DNA of 31,951 nt, from the NCBI GenBank assembly GCA_002189035.1, contig NEEC01000349.1:1-31951 (forward strand). Reading direction: 5' to 3'. Positions 9,537 to 22,400 of this stretch are shown here, in pieces. The stretch is from Utricularia gibba. Its lineage: Eukaryota > Streptophyta > Magnoliopsida > Lamiales > Lentibulariaceae. The position numbers were made by a program, and so were the translations under genes. The notes under the pieces are model-generated. The model saw only the letters and a list, made by a program, of their open reading frames with translations. It did no database searches and was not told where the DNA came from. The stretch's first letter is position 1, and every line of letters starts with the position of its first letter.

Positions 9537-12305
9537 CTGGCCGCCACAAAACGAGAAGCGTTCCTTGAAAAACCATGTAGGCAGCCCGAAAACCGAACGA
9601 TAATAAATACATCACTTTATTTGCCGGACTACAACTAACTTTGGCCAAGCCTAAGCTTCTTTTTCCGTTCCAGTGCACCCAAAGACCGCCTCTCAAGTAT
9701 AAAGTAAGTTGTTGAAAAAATCATGTGGGGTGCACGTGACATCATAATTTAAACAAATGCATCATTTTTTTTAATCGATTTGCATCCAGTTGACCTCATG
9801 AGCCATACAGAATCGGGGTCAAGGACCAAGTTCCCAGCGAGACTGGCCGCCACAAAACGAGAAGCGGTTCCTTGAAAAACCATGTAGGCAGCCCCGAAAA
9901 CCGAACGATAATAAATACATCACTTTATTTGCCGGACTACAACTAACTCTCGTGCAAGCCAAACTTACCTTTGTCCCGTTCCAGGTGCACCCAAAGACCG
10001 CTGCTCAAGTATAAAGTAAGTTGTTGAAAAAATCATGTGGGGTGCACGTGACATCGCAATTTAAACAAATGCATCATTTTTTTATCGATTTGCATCCTTT
10101 TGACCTCATGAGCCATAAAGAATCGCGGGGCAAGGACCAAGTTCCTAGCGAGACTGGCCGCCACAAAACGAGAAGCTGTTCCTTGAAAAACCATGTAGGC
10201 AAACCGAAAACCGAACGTTAATAAATACATCACTTTCTTTGCCGGGCTACAACTTACTTTGGGCCAAGGCCTAAGCTGACCTTTTTCCGTTCCAGTGCCC
10301 CAAGACCGCCTCTCAAGTATAAAGTAAGTTGTTGAAAAAATCATGTGGGGTGCACGTGACATCATAATTTAAACAAATGCATCATTTTTTTTAATCGATT
10401 TGCATCCAGTTGACCTCATGAGCCATACAGAATCGGGGTCAAGGACCAAGTTCCCAGCGAGACTGGCCGCCACAAAACGAGAAGCGGTTCCTTGAAAAAC
10501 CATGTAGGCAGCCCCCGAAAACCGAACGATAATAAATACATCACTTTATTTGCCGGACTACAACTAACTCTCGTGCAAGCCAAACCTTACCTTTGTCCCG
10601 TTCCAGGTGCACCCAAAGACCGCCTGCTCAAGTATAAAGTAAGTTGTTGAAAAAATCATGTGGGGTGCACGTGACATCGTAATTTAAACAAATGCAATTT
10701 TTTTTAATCGATTTGCATCCAGTTGACCTCATGAGCCATAAAGAATCGCGGGCCGGACCAAGTTCCTAGCGAGACTGGCCGCCACAAAACGAGAAGCTGT
10801 TCCTTGAAAAACCATGTAGGCAACACCGAAAACCGAACGTTAATAAATACATCACTTTCTTTGCCGGACTACAACTTACTTTGGGCCAAGCCTAAGCTGA
10901 CCTTTTCCGGTTCCAAGTGCCCCCAAGACCGCCTCCTCAAGTATAAAGTAAGTTGTTGAAAAAATCATGTGGGGTGCACGTGACATCATAATTTAAACAA
11001 ATGCATCATTTTTTTTAATCGATTTGCATCCAGTTGACCTCATGAGCCATACAGAATCGGGGTCAAGGACCAAGTTCCAGCGAGACTGGCCGCCACAAAA
11101 CGAGAAGCGGTTCCTTGAAAAACCATGTAGGCAGCCCCCGAAAACCGAACGATAATAAATACATCACTTTATTTGCCGGACTACAACTAACTCTCGGTGC
11201 AAGCCAATTACCTTTGTCCCGTTCCAGGTGCACCCAAAGACCGCCTGCTCAAGTATAAAGTAAGTTGTTGAAAAAATCATGTGGGGCACGTGACATCATA
11301 ATTTAACAAATGCATCATTTTTTTGATTTGCATCCAGTTGACCTCATGAGCCATAAAGAATCGGGGCGGACCAAGTTCCTAGCGAGACTGGCCGCCACAA
11401 AACGAGAAGCTGTTCCTTGAAAAACCATGTAGGCAGCCCCGAAAACCGAACGATAATAAATACATCACTTTTTTTTGCCGGACTACAACTAACTTCGGCA
11501 AGCCAAACTTACCTTTGTCCCGTTCCAGGTGCACCCAAAGACCGCCTCTCAAGTATAAAGTAAGTTGTTGAAAAAATCATGTGGGGTGCACGTGACATCG
11601 TAATTTAAACAAATGCATCATTTTTTTAATCGATTTGCATCCAGTTGACCTCATGAGCCATACAGAATCGGGGTCAAGGACCAAGTTCCAGCGAGACTGG
11701 CCGCCACAAAACGAGAAGCGTTCCTTGAAAAACCATGTAGGCAGCCCGAAAACCGAACGATAATAAATACATCACTTTATTTGCCGGACTACAACTACTT
11801 TCGGCCAAGCCAAACCTTTTTCCGTTCCAGTGCCCCCAAAGACCGCCTGCTCAAGTATAAAGTAAGTTGTTGAAAAAATCATGTGGGGTGCACGTGACAT
11901 CATAATTTAAACAAATGCATCATTTTTTTTAATCGATTTGCATCCAGTTGACCTCATGAGCCATACAGAATCGGGGCAAGGACCAAGTTCCCAGCGAGAC
12001 TGGCCGCCACAAAACGAGAAGCGGTTCCTTGAAAAACCATGTAGGCAACCCGAAAACCGAACGTTAATAAATACATCACTTTTTTGCCGGGCTACAACTA
12101 CTTTGGGCCAAGCCAAGCTGACCTTTTCCGGTTCCAAGTGCCCCCCAAGACCGCCTCCTCAAGTATAAAGTAAGTTGTTAAAAAAATCATGTGGGGTGCA
12201 CGTGACATCATAATTTAAACAAATGCATCATTTTTTTAATCGATTTGCATCCAGTTGACCTCATGAGCCATACAGAATCGGGTCAAGGACCAAGTTCCAG
12301 CGAGA
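9537..12305. repeat. Mixed alpha, beta and hybrid monomers
   Basis: Monomers start at 9537 (hybrid), 9843 (alpha), 10154 (beta), 10463 (alpha), 10775 (beta), 11086 (alpha), 11388 (alpha after a B-like module), 11697 (hybrid) and 12000 (beta). From 9843 to 11085 the alpha/beta alternation seen at 3676-6140 returns. The hybrids at 9537 and 11697 carry shortened forms at several discriminating sites, such as gcgttcc, caactactt and ccgttccagtg. Confidence 0.7.
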
Positions 12306-12604
12306 CTGGCCGCCACAAAACGAGAAGCGGTTCCTTGAAAAACCATGTAGGCAGCCCCGAAAACCGAACGTTAATAAATACATCACTTTATTGCCGGCTA
12401 CAACTACTTTCGGCCAAGCCTAAACCTTTTGTCCGTTCCACCCAAGACCGCCTCCTCAAGTATAAAGTAAGAGTTTGAAAAAATCATGTGGGTGCACGTG
12501 ATATCGTAATTTAAACAAATGCATCATTTTTTTTAATCGATTTGCATCCAGTTGACCTCATGAGCAATACAGAATCGGGGTCAAGGACCAAGTTCCCAGC
12601 GAGA
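12306..12604. repeat. Gamma monomer (299 bp)
   Basis: It has gttaataaat, tttattgccggc, caactactttcgg, cctaaacc, taagagtttg and gatatcgtaat. The gtgccccc part is reduced to gttccacccaag. It follows beta at 12000 and precedes alpha at 12605, which carries the acaaaacgat variant seen after other gamma units. Confidence 0.8.
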
Positions 12605-13843
12605 CTGGCCGCCACAAAACGAGAAGCGTTCCTTGAAAAACCATGTAGGCAGCCCCCGAAAACAAAACGATAATAAATACATCACTTTATTTGCCGGACT
12701 ACAACTAACTCTCGGTGCAAGCCAAACTTACCTTTGTCCCGTTCCAGGTGCACCCAAAGACCGCCTGCTCAAGTATAAAGTAAGTTGTTGAAAAAATCAT
12801 GTGGGGTGCACGTGATATCGCAATTTAAACAAATGCATCATTTATTCATCGATTTGCATCCTTTTGACCTCATGAGCCATAAAGAATCGCGGGCCAGGAC
12901 CAAGTTCCAGCGAGACTGGCCGCCACAAAACGAGAAGCTGTTCCTTGAAAAACCATGTAGGCAGCCCCCGAAAACCGAACGATAATAAATACATCACTTT
13001 ATTTGCCGGACTACAACTTACTTGGCAAGCCTAAGCTTACCTTTTCCGTTCCAGGTGCACCCAAGACCGCCTCTCAAGTATAAAGTAAGTTGTTGAAAAA
13101 ATCATGTGGGGTGCACGTGACATCATAATTTAAACAAATGCATCATTTTTTTTATCGATTTGCATCCAGTTGACCTCATGAGCCATACAGAATCGGGGTC
13201 AAGGACCAAGTTCCCAGCGAGACTGGCCGCCACAAAACGAGAAGCGGTTCCTTGAAAAACCATGTAGGCAGCCCCCGAAAACCGAACGATAATAAATACA
13301 TCACTTTATTTGCCGGACTACAACTAACTCTCGTGCAAGCCAAACTTACCTTTGTCCCGTTCCAGGTGCACCCAAAGACCGCCTGCTCAAGTATAAAGTA
13401 AGTTGTTGAAAAAATCATGTGGGGTGCACGTGACATCGTAATTTAAACAAATGCATCATTTTTTTTAATCGATTTGCATCCAGTTGACCTCATGAGCCAT
13501 AAAGAATCGGGCAAGGACCAAGTTCCTAGCGAGACTGGCCGCCACAAAACGAAAGCTGTTCCTTGAAAAACCATGTAGGCAACCGAAAACCGAACGTTAA
13601 TAAATACATCACTTTCTTTGCCGGGCTACAACTTACTTTGGGCCAAGCCTAAGCTGACCTTTTTCCGGTTCCAAGTGCCCCAAAGACCGCCTCTCAAGTA
13701 TAAAGTAAGTTGTTGAAAAAATCATGTGGGGTGCACGTGACATCATAATTTAAACAAATGCATCATTTTTTTTAATCGATTTGCATCCAGTTGACCTCAT
13801 GAGCCATACAGAATCGGGGTCAAGGACCAAGTTCCCAGCGAGA
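12605..13843. repeat. Alpha, hybrid, alpha, beta monomers
   Basis: Monomers start at 12605 (alpha with acaaaacgat, gcgttcc), 12916 (ctgttcc, alpha changing to beta-like cttggcaagcctaagc), 13223 (alpha) and 13535 (beta after a B-like module with cataaagaat, gggcaagg and ttcctagcg). At 13552 the usual acgagaagc is shortened to acgaaagc. Confidence 0.7.
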
Positions 13844-14150
13844 CTGGCCGCCACAAAACGAGAAGCGGTTCCTTGAAAAACCATGTAGGCAGCCCCGAAA
13901 ACCGAACGTTAATAAATACATCACTTTATTTGCCGGGCTACAACTTACTTTCGGCCAAGCCTAAGTTGCCTTTGTCCGTTCCTCTGCCCCCCAAGACCGC
14001 CTCCTCAAGTATAAAGTAAGAGTTTGAAAAAATGTGGGTGCACGTGACATCGTAATTTAAACAAATGCATCATTTTTTTTAATCGATTTGCATCCGGTTG
14101 ACCTCATGAGCAATACAGAATCGGGGTCAAGGACCAAGTTCCCAGCGAGA
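13844..14150. repeat. Gamma monomer
   Basis: Gamma marks are gttaataaat, gccgggctac, ttcggccaagcctaag, ttgcctttgtcc, taagagtttg and the following gacatcgtaat. The downstream A module has catccggttgacc, also seen after other gamma units (near 26465 and 27710). It follows beta at 13535. Confidence 0.85.
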
Positions 14151-14772
14151 CTGGCCGCCACAAAACGAGAAGCTGTTCCTTGAAAACCATGTAGGCAGCC
14201 CCGAAAACAAAACGATAATAAATACATCACTTTATTTGCCGGACTACAACTAACTCTCGGTGCAAGCCAAACCTTACCTTTGTCCCGTTCCAGGTGCACC
14301 AAAGACCGCCTGCTCAAGTATAAAGTAAGTTGTTGAAAAAATCATGTGGGTGCACGTGATATCGCAATTTAAACAAATGCAACATTGTATTCATCGATTT
14401 GCATCCTTTTGTCCTCATGAGCCATAAAGAATCGCGGGCCCGGACCAAGTTCCTAGCGAGACTGGCCGCCACAAAACGAGAAGCGTTCCTTGAAAAACCA
14501 TGTAGGCAGCCCCCGAAAACCGAACGATAATAAATACATCACTTTATTTGCCGGACTACAACTAACTCTCGATGCAAGCCAAACTTACCTTTCCCGTTCC
14601 AGGTGCACCCAAAGACCGCCTGCTCAAGTATAAAGTAAGTTGTTGAAAAAATCATGTGGGGTGCACGTGACATCATAATTTAAACAAATGCATCATTTTT
14701 TTTAATCGATTTGCATCCAGTTGACCTCATGAGCCATACAGAATCGGGGTCAAGGACCAAGTTCCAGCGAGA
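13844..14772. repeat. Second copy of the gamma, alpha, B-linked alpha triplet
   Basis: Monomers start at 13844 (gamma), 14151 (alpha with acaaaacgat near 14207 and ctgttcc) and 14462 (after a B module with gtattcatcg, gcgggcccgg and ttcctagcg, then alpha with cgatgcaagcc at 14570). These marks and their order match 253-1187, about 13.6 kb to the left. The neighbours after the triplet differ: 1188 is pure alpha, while 14773 switches from alpha to beta. Confidence 0.75.
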
Positions 14773-16945
14773 CTGGCCGCCACAAAACGAGAAGCGGTTC
14801 CTTGAAAAACCATGTAGGCAGCCCCGAAAACCGAACGATAATAAATACATCACTTTATTTGCCGGACTACAACTTACTTTGGGCAAGCCTAAGCTGACTT
14901 TTTCCGGTTCCAAGTGCCCCCCAAGACCGCCTCTCAAGTATAAAGTAAGTTGTTGAAAAAATCATGTGGGGTGCACGTGACATCATAATTTAAAACAAAT
15001 GCATCATTTTTTTTAATCGATTTGCATCCAGTTGACCTCATGAGCCATACAGAATCGGGGTCAAGGACCAAGTTCCCAGCGAGACTGGCCGCCACAAAAC
15101 GAGAAGCGGTTCCTTGAAAAACCATGTAGGCAGCCCCCGAAAACCGAACGTAATAATACATCATCATTTGCCGGACTACAACTTACTTTGGGCAAGCCAA
15201 GCTGACCTTTTTCCGTTCCAGTGCCCCCAAAGACCGCCTCTCAAGTATAAAGTAAGTTGTTGAAAAAATCATGTGGGGTGCACGTGACATCATAATTTAA
15301 ACAAATGCATCATTTTTTTTAATCGATTTGCATCCAGTTGACCTCATGAGCCATACAGAATCGGGGTCAAGGACCAAGTTCCCAGCGAGACTGGCCGCCA
15401 CAAACGAGAAGCGGTTCCTTGAAAAACCATGTAGGCAGCCCCGAAAACCGAACGATAATAAATACATCACTTTATTTGCCGGACTACAACTAACTTCGGC
15501 AAGCCAAACCTTACCTTTGTCCCGTTCCAGGTGCACCCAAAGACCGCCTGCTCAAGTATAAAGTAAGTTGTTGAAAAAATCATGTGGGTGTGCACGTGAC
15601 ATCATAATTTAAACAAATGCATCATTTTTTTTAATCGATTTGCATCCAGTTGACCTCATGAGCCATACAGAATCGGGGTCAAGGACCAAGTTCCCAGCGA
15701 GACTGGCCGCCACAAAACGAGAAGCGGTTCCTTGAAAAACCATGTAGGCAGCCCCCGAAAACCGAACGATAATAAATACATCACTTTATTTGCCGGACTA
15801 CAACTAACTCTCGGTGCAAGCCAAACCTTACCTTTGTCCCGTTCCAGGTGCACCAAAGACCGCCTCTCAAGTATAAAGTAAGTTGTTGAAAAAATCATGT
15901 GGGGTGCACGTGATATCAATTTAAACAAATGCATCATTTTTCATCGATTTGCATCCTTTTGACCTCATGAGCCATAAAGAATCGGGTCAAGGACCAAGTT
16001 CCAGCGAGACTGGCCGCCACAAAACGAGAAGCTGTTCCTTGAAAAACCATGTAGGCAGCCCCCGAAAACCGAACGATAATAAATACATCACTTTATTTGC
16101 CGGACTACAACTAACTCTCGTGCAAGCCAAACTTACCTTTGTCCCGTTCCAGGTGCACCCAAAGACCGCCTCTCAAGTATAAAGTAAGTTGTTGAAAAAA
16201 TCATGTGGGGTGCACGTGACATCATAATTTAAACAAATGCATCATTTTTTTTAATCGATTTGCATCCAGTTGACCTCATGAGCCATACAGAATCGGGGTC
16301 AAGGACCAAGTTCCCAGCGAGACTGGCCGCCACAAAACGAGAAGCGGTTCCTTGAAAAACCATGTAGGCAGCCCCGAAAACCGAACGATAATAAATACAT
16401 CACTTTTTTTGCCGGACTACAACTAACTCTCGATGCAAGCCAAACCTTACCTTTGTCCCGTTCCAGGTGCACCCAAAGACCGCCTGCTCAAGTATAAAGT
16501 AAGTTGTTGAAAAAATCATGTGGGGTGCACGTGACATCGTAATTTAAACAAATGCATCATTTTTTTTAATCGATTTGCATCCAGTTGACCTCATGAGCCA
16601 TAAAGAATCGGGGCCCCGACCAAGTTCCTAGCGAGACTGGCCGCCACAAAACGAGAAGCTGTTCCTTGAAAAAACCATGTAGGCAACACCGAAAACCGAA
16701 CGTTAATAAATACATCACTTTCTTTGCCGGGCTACAACTACTTTGGGCCAAGCCTAAGCTGACCTTTTCCGGTTCCAGTGCCCCCAAGACCGCCTCCTCA
16801 TGTATAAAGTATTTTGTTAAAAAATCATGTGGGGTGCACGTGACATCATAATTTAAACAAATGCATCATTTTTTTTAATCGATTTGCATCCAGTTGACCT
16901 CATGAGCCATACAGAATCGGGTCAAGGACCAAGTTCCCAGCGAGA
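14773..16945. repeat. Alpha and alpha-to-beta hybrid monomers
   Basis: Monomers start at 14773 and 15085 (alpha at gataataaat or its shortened form, beta from ttactttggg), 15391, 15703, 16010 and 16323 (alpha; 16323 has cgatgcaagcc) and 16637 (beta after a B-like module). The unit at 15085 has an altered stretch near 15150-15170 (taataatacatcatcatttg) found nowhere else. At 15588 a TG is inserted (gtgggtgtgcacgtg). The unit at 16637 has the rare tattttgttaaaa, also seen near 18968. Confidence 0.7.
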
Positions 16946-17255
16946 CTGGCCGCCACAAAACGAGAAGCGGTTCCTTGAAAAACCATGTAGGCAGCCCCCG
17001 AAAACCGAACGATAATAAATACATCACTTTATTTGCCGGGCTACAACTTACTTCGGCCAAGCCTAAGTTGCCTTTTGTCCGTTCCAATCCCCCCAAGACC
17101 GCCTCCTCAAGTATAAAGTAAGTTGTTTGAAAAATCATGTGGGTGCACGTGATATCGTAATTTAAACAAATGCATCATTTTTTTTATTCGATTTGCATCC
17201 AGTTGACCTCATGAGCAATACAGAATCGGGGTCAAGGACCAAGTTCCCAGCGAGA
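16946..17255. repeat. Gamma-like monomer with alpha start
   Basis: It begins alpha-like (gataataaat, tttatttgccggg), then becomes gamma (ttcggccaagcctaag, ttgccttttgtcc, gttccaatcccccc, gatatcgtaat). The taagagtttg mark is replaced by taagttgtttg. It follows beta (16637) and precedes alpha (17256, with aaaaaacgat, apparently a decayed acaaaacgat). Confidence 0.75.
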
Positions 17256-19106
17256 CTGGCCGCCACAAAACGAGAAGCGTTCCTTGAAACCATGTAGGCA
17301 GCCCCCGAAAAAAAACGATAATAATACATCACTTTATTTGCCGGACTACAACTAACTCTCGGTGCAAGCCAAACTTACCTTTGTCCCGTTCCAGGTGCAC
17401 CCAAAGACCGCTGCTCAAGTATAAAGTAAGTTGTTGAAAAAATCATGTGGGGTGCACGTGACATCAATTTAAACAAATGCATCATTTTTTTTAATCGATT
17501 TGCATCCAGTTGACCTCATGAGCCATACAGAATCGGGGTCAAGGACCAAGTTCCAGCGAGACTGGCCGCCACAAAACGAGAAGCGGTTCCTTGAAAAACC
17601 ATGTAGGCAGCCCCGAAAACCGAACGATAATAAATACATCACTTTATTTGCCGGACTACAACTAACTCTCGATGCAAGCCAAACCTTACCTTTGTCCCGT
17701 TCCAGTGCACCCAAAGACCGCTGCTCAAGTATAAAGTAAGTTGTTGAAAAAATCATGTGGGGTGCACGTGACATCATAATTTAAACAAATGCATCATTTT
17801 TTTTAATCGATTTGCATCCAGTTGACCTCATGAGCCATACAGAATCGGGGTCAAGGACCAAGTTCCCAGCGAGACTGGCCGCCACAAAACGAGAAGCGGT
17901 TCCTTGAAAAACCATGTAGGCAGCCCCGAAAACCGAACGATAATAAATACATCACTTTATTTGCCGGACTACAACTAACTCTCGGTGCAAGCCAAACCTT
18001 ACCTTTGCCCGTTCCAGGTGCACCCAAAGACCGCCTGCTCAAGTATAAAGTAAGTTGTTGAAAAATCATGTGGGGTGCACGTGATATCGCAATTTAAACA
18101 AATGCATCATTGTATTCATCGATTTGCATCCTTTTGTCCTCATGAGCCATAAAGAATCGGGGCCAGGACCAAGTTCCTAGCGAGACTGGCCGCCACAAAA
18201 CGAGAAGCTGTTCCTTGAAAAACCATGTAGGCAGCAAAACCGAACGATAATAAATACATCACTTTATTTGCCGGACTACAACTAACTCTTGCAAGCCAAA
18301 GCTTACTTTTCCGTTCCAGTGCACCCAAAGACCGCCTCTCAAGTATAAAGTAAGTTGTTGAAAAAATCATGTGGGGTGCACGTGACATCATAATTAAACA
18401 AATGCATCATTTTTTTTAATCGATTTGCATCCAGTTGACCTCATGAGCCATACAGAATCGGGGTCAAGGACCAAGTTCCAGCGAGACTGGCCGCCACAAA
18501 ACGAGAAGCGTTCCTTGAAAAACCATGTAGGCAGCCCCCGAAAACCGAACGATAATAAATACATCACTTTTTTTTGCCGGACTACAACTAACTCTCGATG
18601 CAAGCCAAACTTACCTTTGTCCGTTCCAGGTGCACCCAAAGACCGCTGCTCAAGTATAAAGTAAGTTGTTGAAAAAATCATGTGGGGTGCACGTGACATC
18701 GTAATTTAAACAAAATCATTTTTTTTAATCGATTTGCATCCAGTTGACCTCATGAGCCATAAAGAATCGGGGCCCGGACCAAGTTCCTAGCGAGACTGGC
18801 CGCAAAAACGAGAAGCTGTTCCTTGAAAAACCATGTAGGCAACCCCCGAAAACCGAACGTTAATAAATACATCACTTTCTTTGCCGGGCTACAACTTACT
18901 TTGGGCCAAGGCCTAAGCTGACCTTTTTCCGTTCCAAGTGCCCCAAGACCGCCTCCTCATGTATAAAGTATTTTGTTAAAAAAATCATGTGGGGTGCACG
19001 TGACATCATAATTTAAACAAATGCATCATTTTTTTTAATCGATTTGCATCCAGTTGACCTCATGAGCCATACAGAATCGGGGTCAAGGACCAAGTTCCCA
19101 GCGAGA
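17256..19106. repeat. Alpha monomers ending in beta
   Basis: Monomers start at 17256, 17562, 17875 (alpha), 18186 (compressed hybrid after a B-like module), 18487 (alpha) and 18796 (beta after a B-like module). Copies 17562 and 18487 carry cgatgcaagcc. The copy at 18796 has ctggccgc joined directly to aaaaacg, losing cca. Confidence 0.7.
18186..18486. repeat. Compressed hybrid monomer (301 bp)
   Basis: Several separate sites are shortened in one copy: gcagcaaaaccg (poly-C lost), actcttgcaagcc, ttacttttccgttccagtg, gcctctcaag and taattaaac. Most lie where alpha and beta differ. This is one of the clearest examples of the deletion pattern described in the findings. Confidence 0.75.
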
Positions 19107-19411
19107 CTGGCCGCCACAAAACGAGAAGCGGTTCCTTGAAAAACCATGTAGGCAGCCCCGAAAACCGAACGTTAATAAATACATCACTTTATTGCCGGGC
19201 TACAACTTACTTTCGGCCAAGCCTAAGTTGCCTTTTGTCCGTTCCTCTTCCCCCCAAGACCGCCTCCTCAAGTATAAAGTTGTTGAAAAATCATGTGGGT
19301 GCACGTGATATCGTAATTTAAACAAATGCATCATTTTTTTAATTCGATTTGCATCCAGTTGACCTCATGAGCCATACAGAATCGGGGTCAAGGACCAAGT
19401 TCCCAGCGAGA
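19107..19411. repeat. Gamma monomer
   Basis: Gamma marks are gttaataaat, tttattgccggg, ttcggccaagcctaag, ttgccttttgtcc, gttcctcttcccccc and gatatcgtaat. The taagagtttg mark is absent: the sequence runs tataaagttgttg at 19275-19287, a short deletion. It follows beta (18796) and precedes alpha (19412). Confidence 0.85.
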
Positions 19412-22400
19412 CTGGCCGCCACAAAACGAGAAGCGTTCCTTGAAAAACCATGTAGGCAGCCCCCGAAAACCGAACGATAATAAATACATCACTTTATTTG
19501 CCGGACTACAACTAACTCTCGGTGCAAGCCAAACCTTACCTTTGTCCCGTTCCAGGTGCACCCAAAGACCGCCTGCTCAAGTATAAAGTAAGTTGTTGAA
19601 AAAATCATGTGGGGTGCACGTGACATCATAATTTAAACAAATGCATCATTTTTTTTAATCGATTTGCATCCAGTTGACCTCATGAGCCATACAGAATCGG
19701 GGTCAAGGACCAAGTTCCCAGCGAGACTGGCCGCCACAAAACGAGAAGCGGTTCCTTGAAAAACCATGTAGGCAGCCCCGAAAACCGAACGATAATAAAT
19801 ACATCACTTTATTTGCCGGACTACAACTACTTTGGGCCAAGCCAAGCTGACCTTTTCCGGTTCCAGTGCCCCCAAGACCGCCTCTCAAGTATAAAGTAAG
19901 TTGTTGAAAAAATCATGTGGGGTGCACGTGACATCATAATTTAAACAAATGCATCATTTTTTTTAATCGATTTGCATCCAGTTGACCTCATGAGCCATAC
20001 AGAATCGGGGTCAAGGACCAAGTTCCCAGCGAGACTGGCCGCCACAAAACGAGAAGCGGTTCCTTGAAAAACCATGTAGGCAGCCCCCGAAAACCGAACG
20101 ATAATAAATACATCACTTTATTTGCCGGACTACAACTAACTCTCGTGCAAGCCAAACTTACCTTTGTCCGTTCCAGGTGCACCCAAAGACCGCCTGCTCA
20201 AGTATAAAGTAAGTTGTTGAAAAAATCATGTGGGGTGCACGTGACATCATAATTTAAACAAATGCATCATTTTTTTTAATCGATTTGCATCCAGTTGACC
20301 TCATGAGCCATACAGAATCGGGGTCAAGGACCAAGTTCCCAGCGAGACTGGCCGCCACAAAACGAGAAGCGGTTCCTTGAAAAACCATGTAGGCAGCCCC
20401 CGAAAACCGAACGATAATAAATACATCACTTTATTTGCCGGACTACAACTCTCGGTGCAAGCCAAACTTACCTTTGTCCCGTTCCAGGTGCACCCAAAGA
20501 CCGCCTGCTCAAGTATAAAGTAAGTTGTTGAAAAAATCATGTGGGGTGCACGTGACATCATAATTTAAACAAATGCATCATTTTTTTTAATCGATTTGCA
20601 TCCAGTTGACCTCATGAGCATACAGAATCGGGGTCAAGGACCAAGTTCCCAGCGAGACTGGCCGCCACAAAACGAGAAGCGGTTCCTTGAAAAACCATGT
20701 AGGCAGCCCCCGAAAACCGAACGATAATAAATACATCACTTTATTTGCCGGACTACAACTAACTCTCGGTGCAAGCCAAACATTACCTTTGTCCCGTTCC
20801 AGGTGCACCCAAAGACCGCCTGCTCAAGTATAAAGTAAGTTGTTGAAAAAAATCATGTGGGGTGCACGTGACATCATAATTTAAACAAATGCATCATTTT
20901 TTTTAATCGATTTGCATCCAGTTGACCTCATGAGCAATACAGAATCGGGGTCAAGGACCAAGTTCCCAGCGAGACTGGCCGCCAAAAACGAGAAGCGGTT
21001 CCTTGAAAAACCATGTAGGCAGCCCCCGAAAACCGAACGATAATAAATACATCACTTTATTTGCCGGACTACAACTACTTCGGCAAGCCAACTTACCTTT
21101 GTCCGGTTCCAGTGCCCCCAAAGACCGCTGCTCAAGTATAAAGTAAGTTGTTAAAAAAATCATGTGGGGTGCACGTGACATCATAATTTAAACAAATGCA
21201 TCATTTTTTTATCGATTTGCATCCAGTTGACCTCATGAGCCATACAGAATCGGGGCAAGGACCAAGTTCCCAGCGAGACTGGCCGCCACAAAACGAGAAG
21301 CTTTCCTTGAAAAACCATGTAGGCAACCCGAAAACCGAACGATAATAAATACATCACTTTTTGCCGGGCTACAACTTACTTTGGGCAAGCCTAAGCTGAC
21401 TTTTTCCGGTTCCAGTGCCCCAAAGACCGCCTCTCAAGTATAAAGTAAGTTGTTGAAAAAATCATGTGGGGTGCACGTGACATCATAATTTAAACAAATG
21501 CATCATTTTTTTTAATCGATTTGCATCCAGTTGACCTCATGAGCCATACAGAATCGGGTCAAGGACCAAGTTCCCAGCGAGACTGGCCGCCACAAAACGA
21601 GAAGCGGTTCCTTGAAAAACCATGTAGGCAGCCCCGAAAACCGAACGATAATAAATACATCACTTTATTTGCCGGACTACAACTTACTTTGGGCAAGCCT
21701 AAGCTGACTTTTTCCGGTTCCAGTGCCCCCAAGACCGCCTCTCAAGTATAAAGTAAGTTGTTAAAAAAATCATGTGGGGTGCACGTGACATCATAATTTA
21801 AACAAATGCATCATTTTTTTAATCGATTTGCATCCAGTTGACCTCATGAGCCATACAGAATCGGGGTCAAGGACCAAGTTCCCAGCGAGACTGGCCGCCA
21901 CAAAACGAGAAGCGGTTCCTTGAAAAACCATGTAGGCAGCCCCCGAAAACCGAACGATAATAAATACATCACTTTATTTGCCGACTACAACTAACTCTCG
22001 GTGCAAGCCAAACTTACCTTTGTCCCGTTCCAGGTGCACCCAAAGACCGCCTGCTCAAGTATAAAGTAAGTTGTTGAAAAAATCATGTGGGGTGCACGTG
22101 ACATCATAATTTAAACAAATGCAATTTTTTTAATCGATTTGCATCCAGTTGACCTCATGAGCCATACAGAATCGGGGTCAAGGACCAAGTTCCCAGCGAG
22201 ACTGGCCGCCACAAAACGAGAAGCGGTTCCTTGAAAAACCATGTAGGCAGCCCCCGAAAACCGAACGATAATAAATACATCACTTTATTTGCCGGACTAC
22301 AACTAACTCTCGGTGCAAGCCAAACTTACCTTTGTCCGTTCCAGGTGCACCCAAAGACCGCCTGCTCAAGTATAAAGTAAGTTGTTGAAAAAATCATGTG

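Noticed and set aside
10033-10365. Minus-strand open frame of 110 codons, the longest in the window, with similar 60-104 codon frames in most monomers on both strands
   Set aside because: The frames recur once per monomer, start and stop at differing points, and are broken by frameshifts from small indels. The mean unit length is not a stable multiple of three. The translations match no family I know. They are by-products of the repeat.
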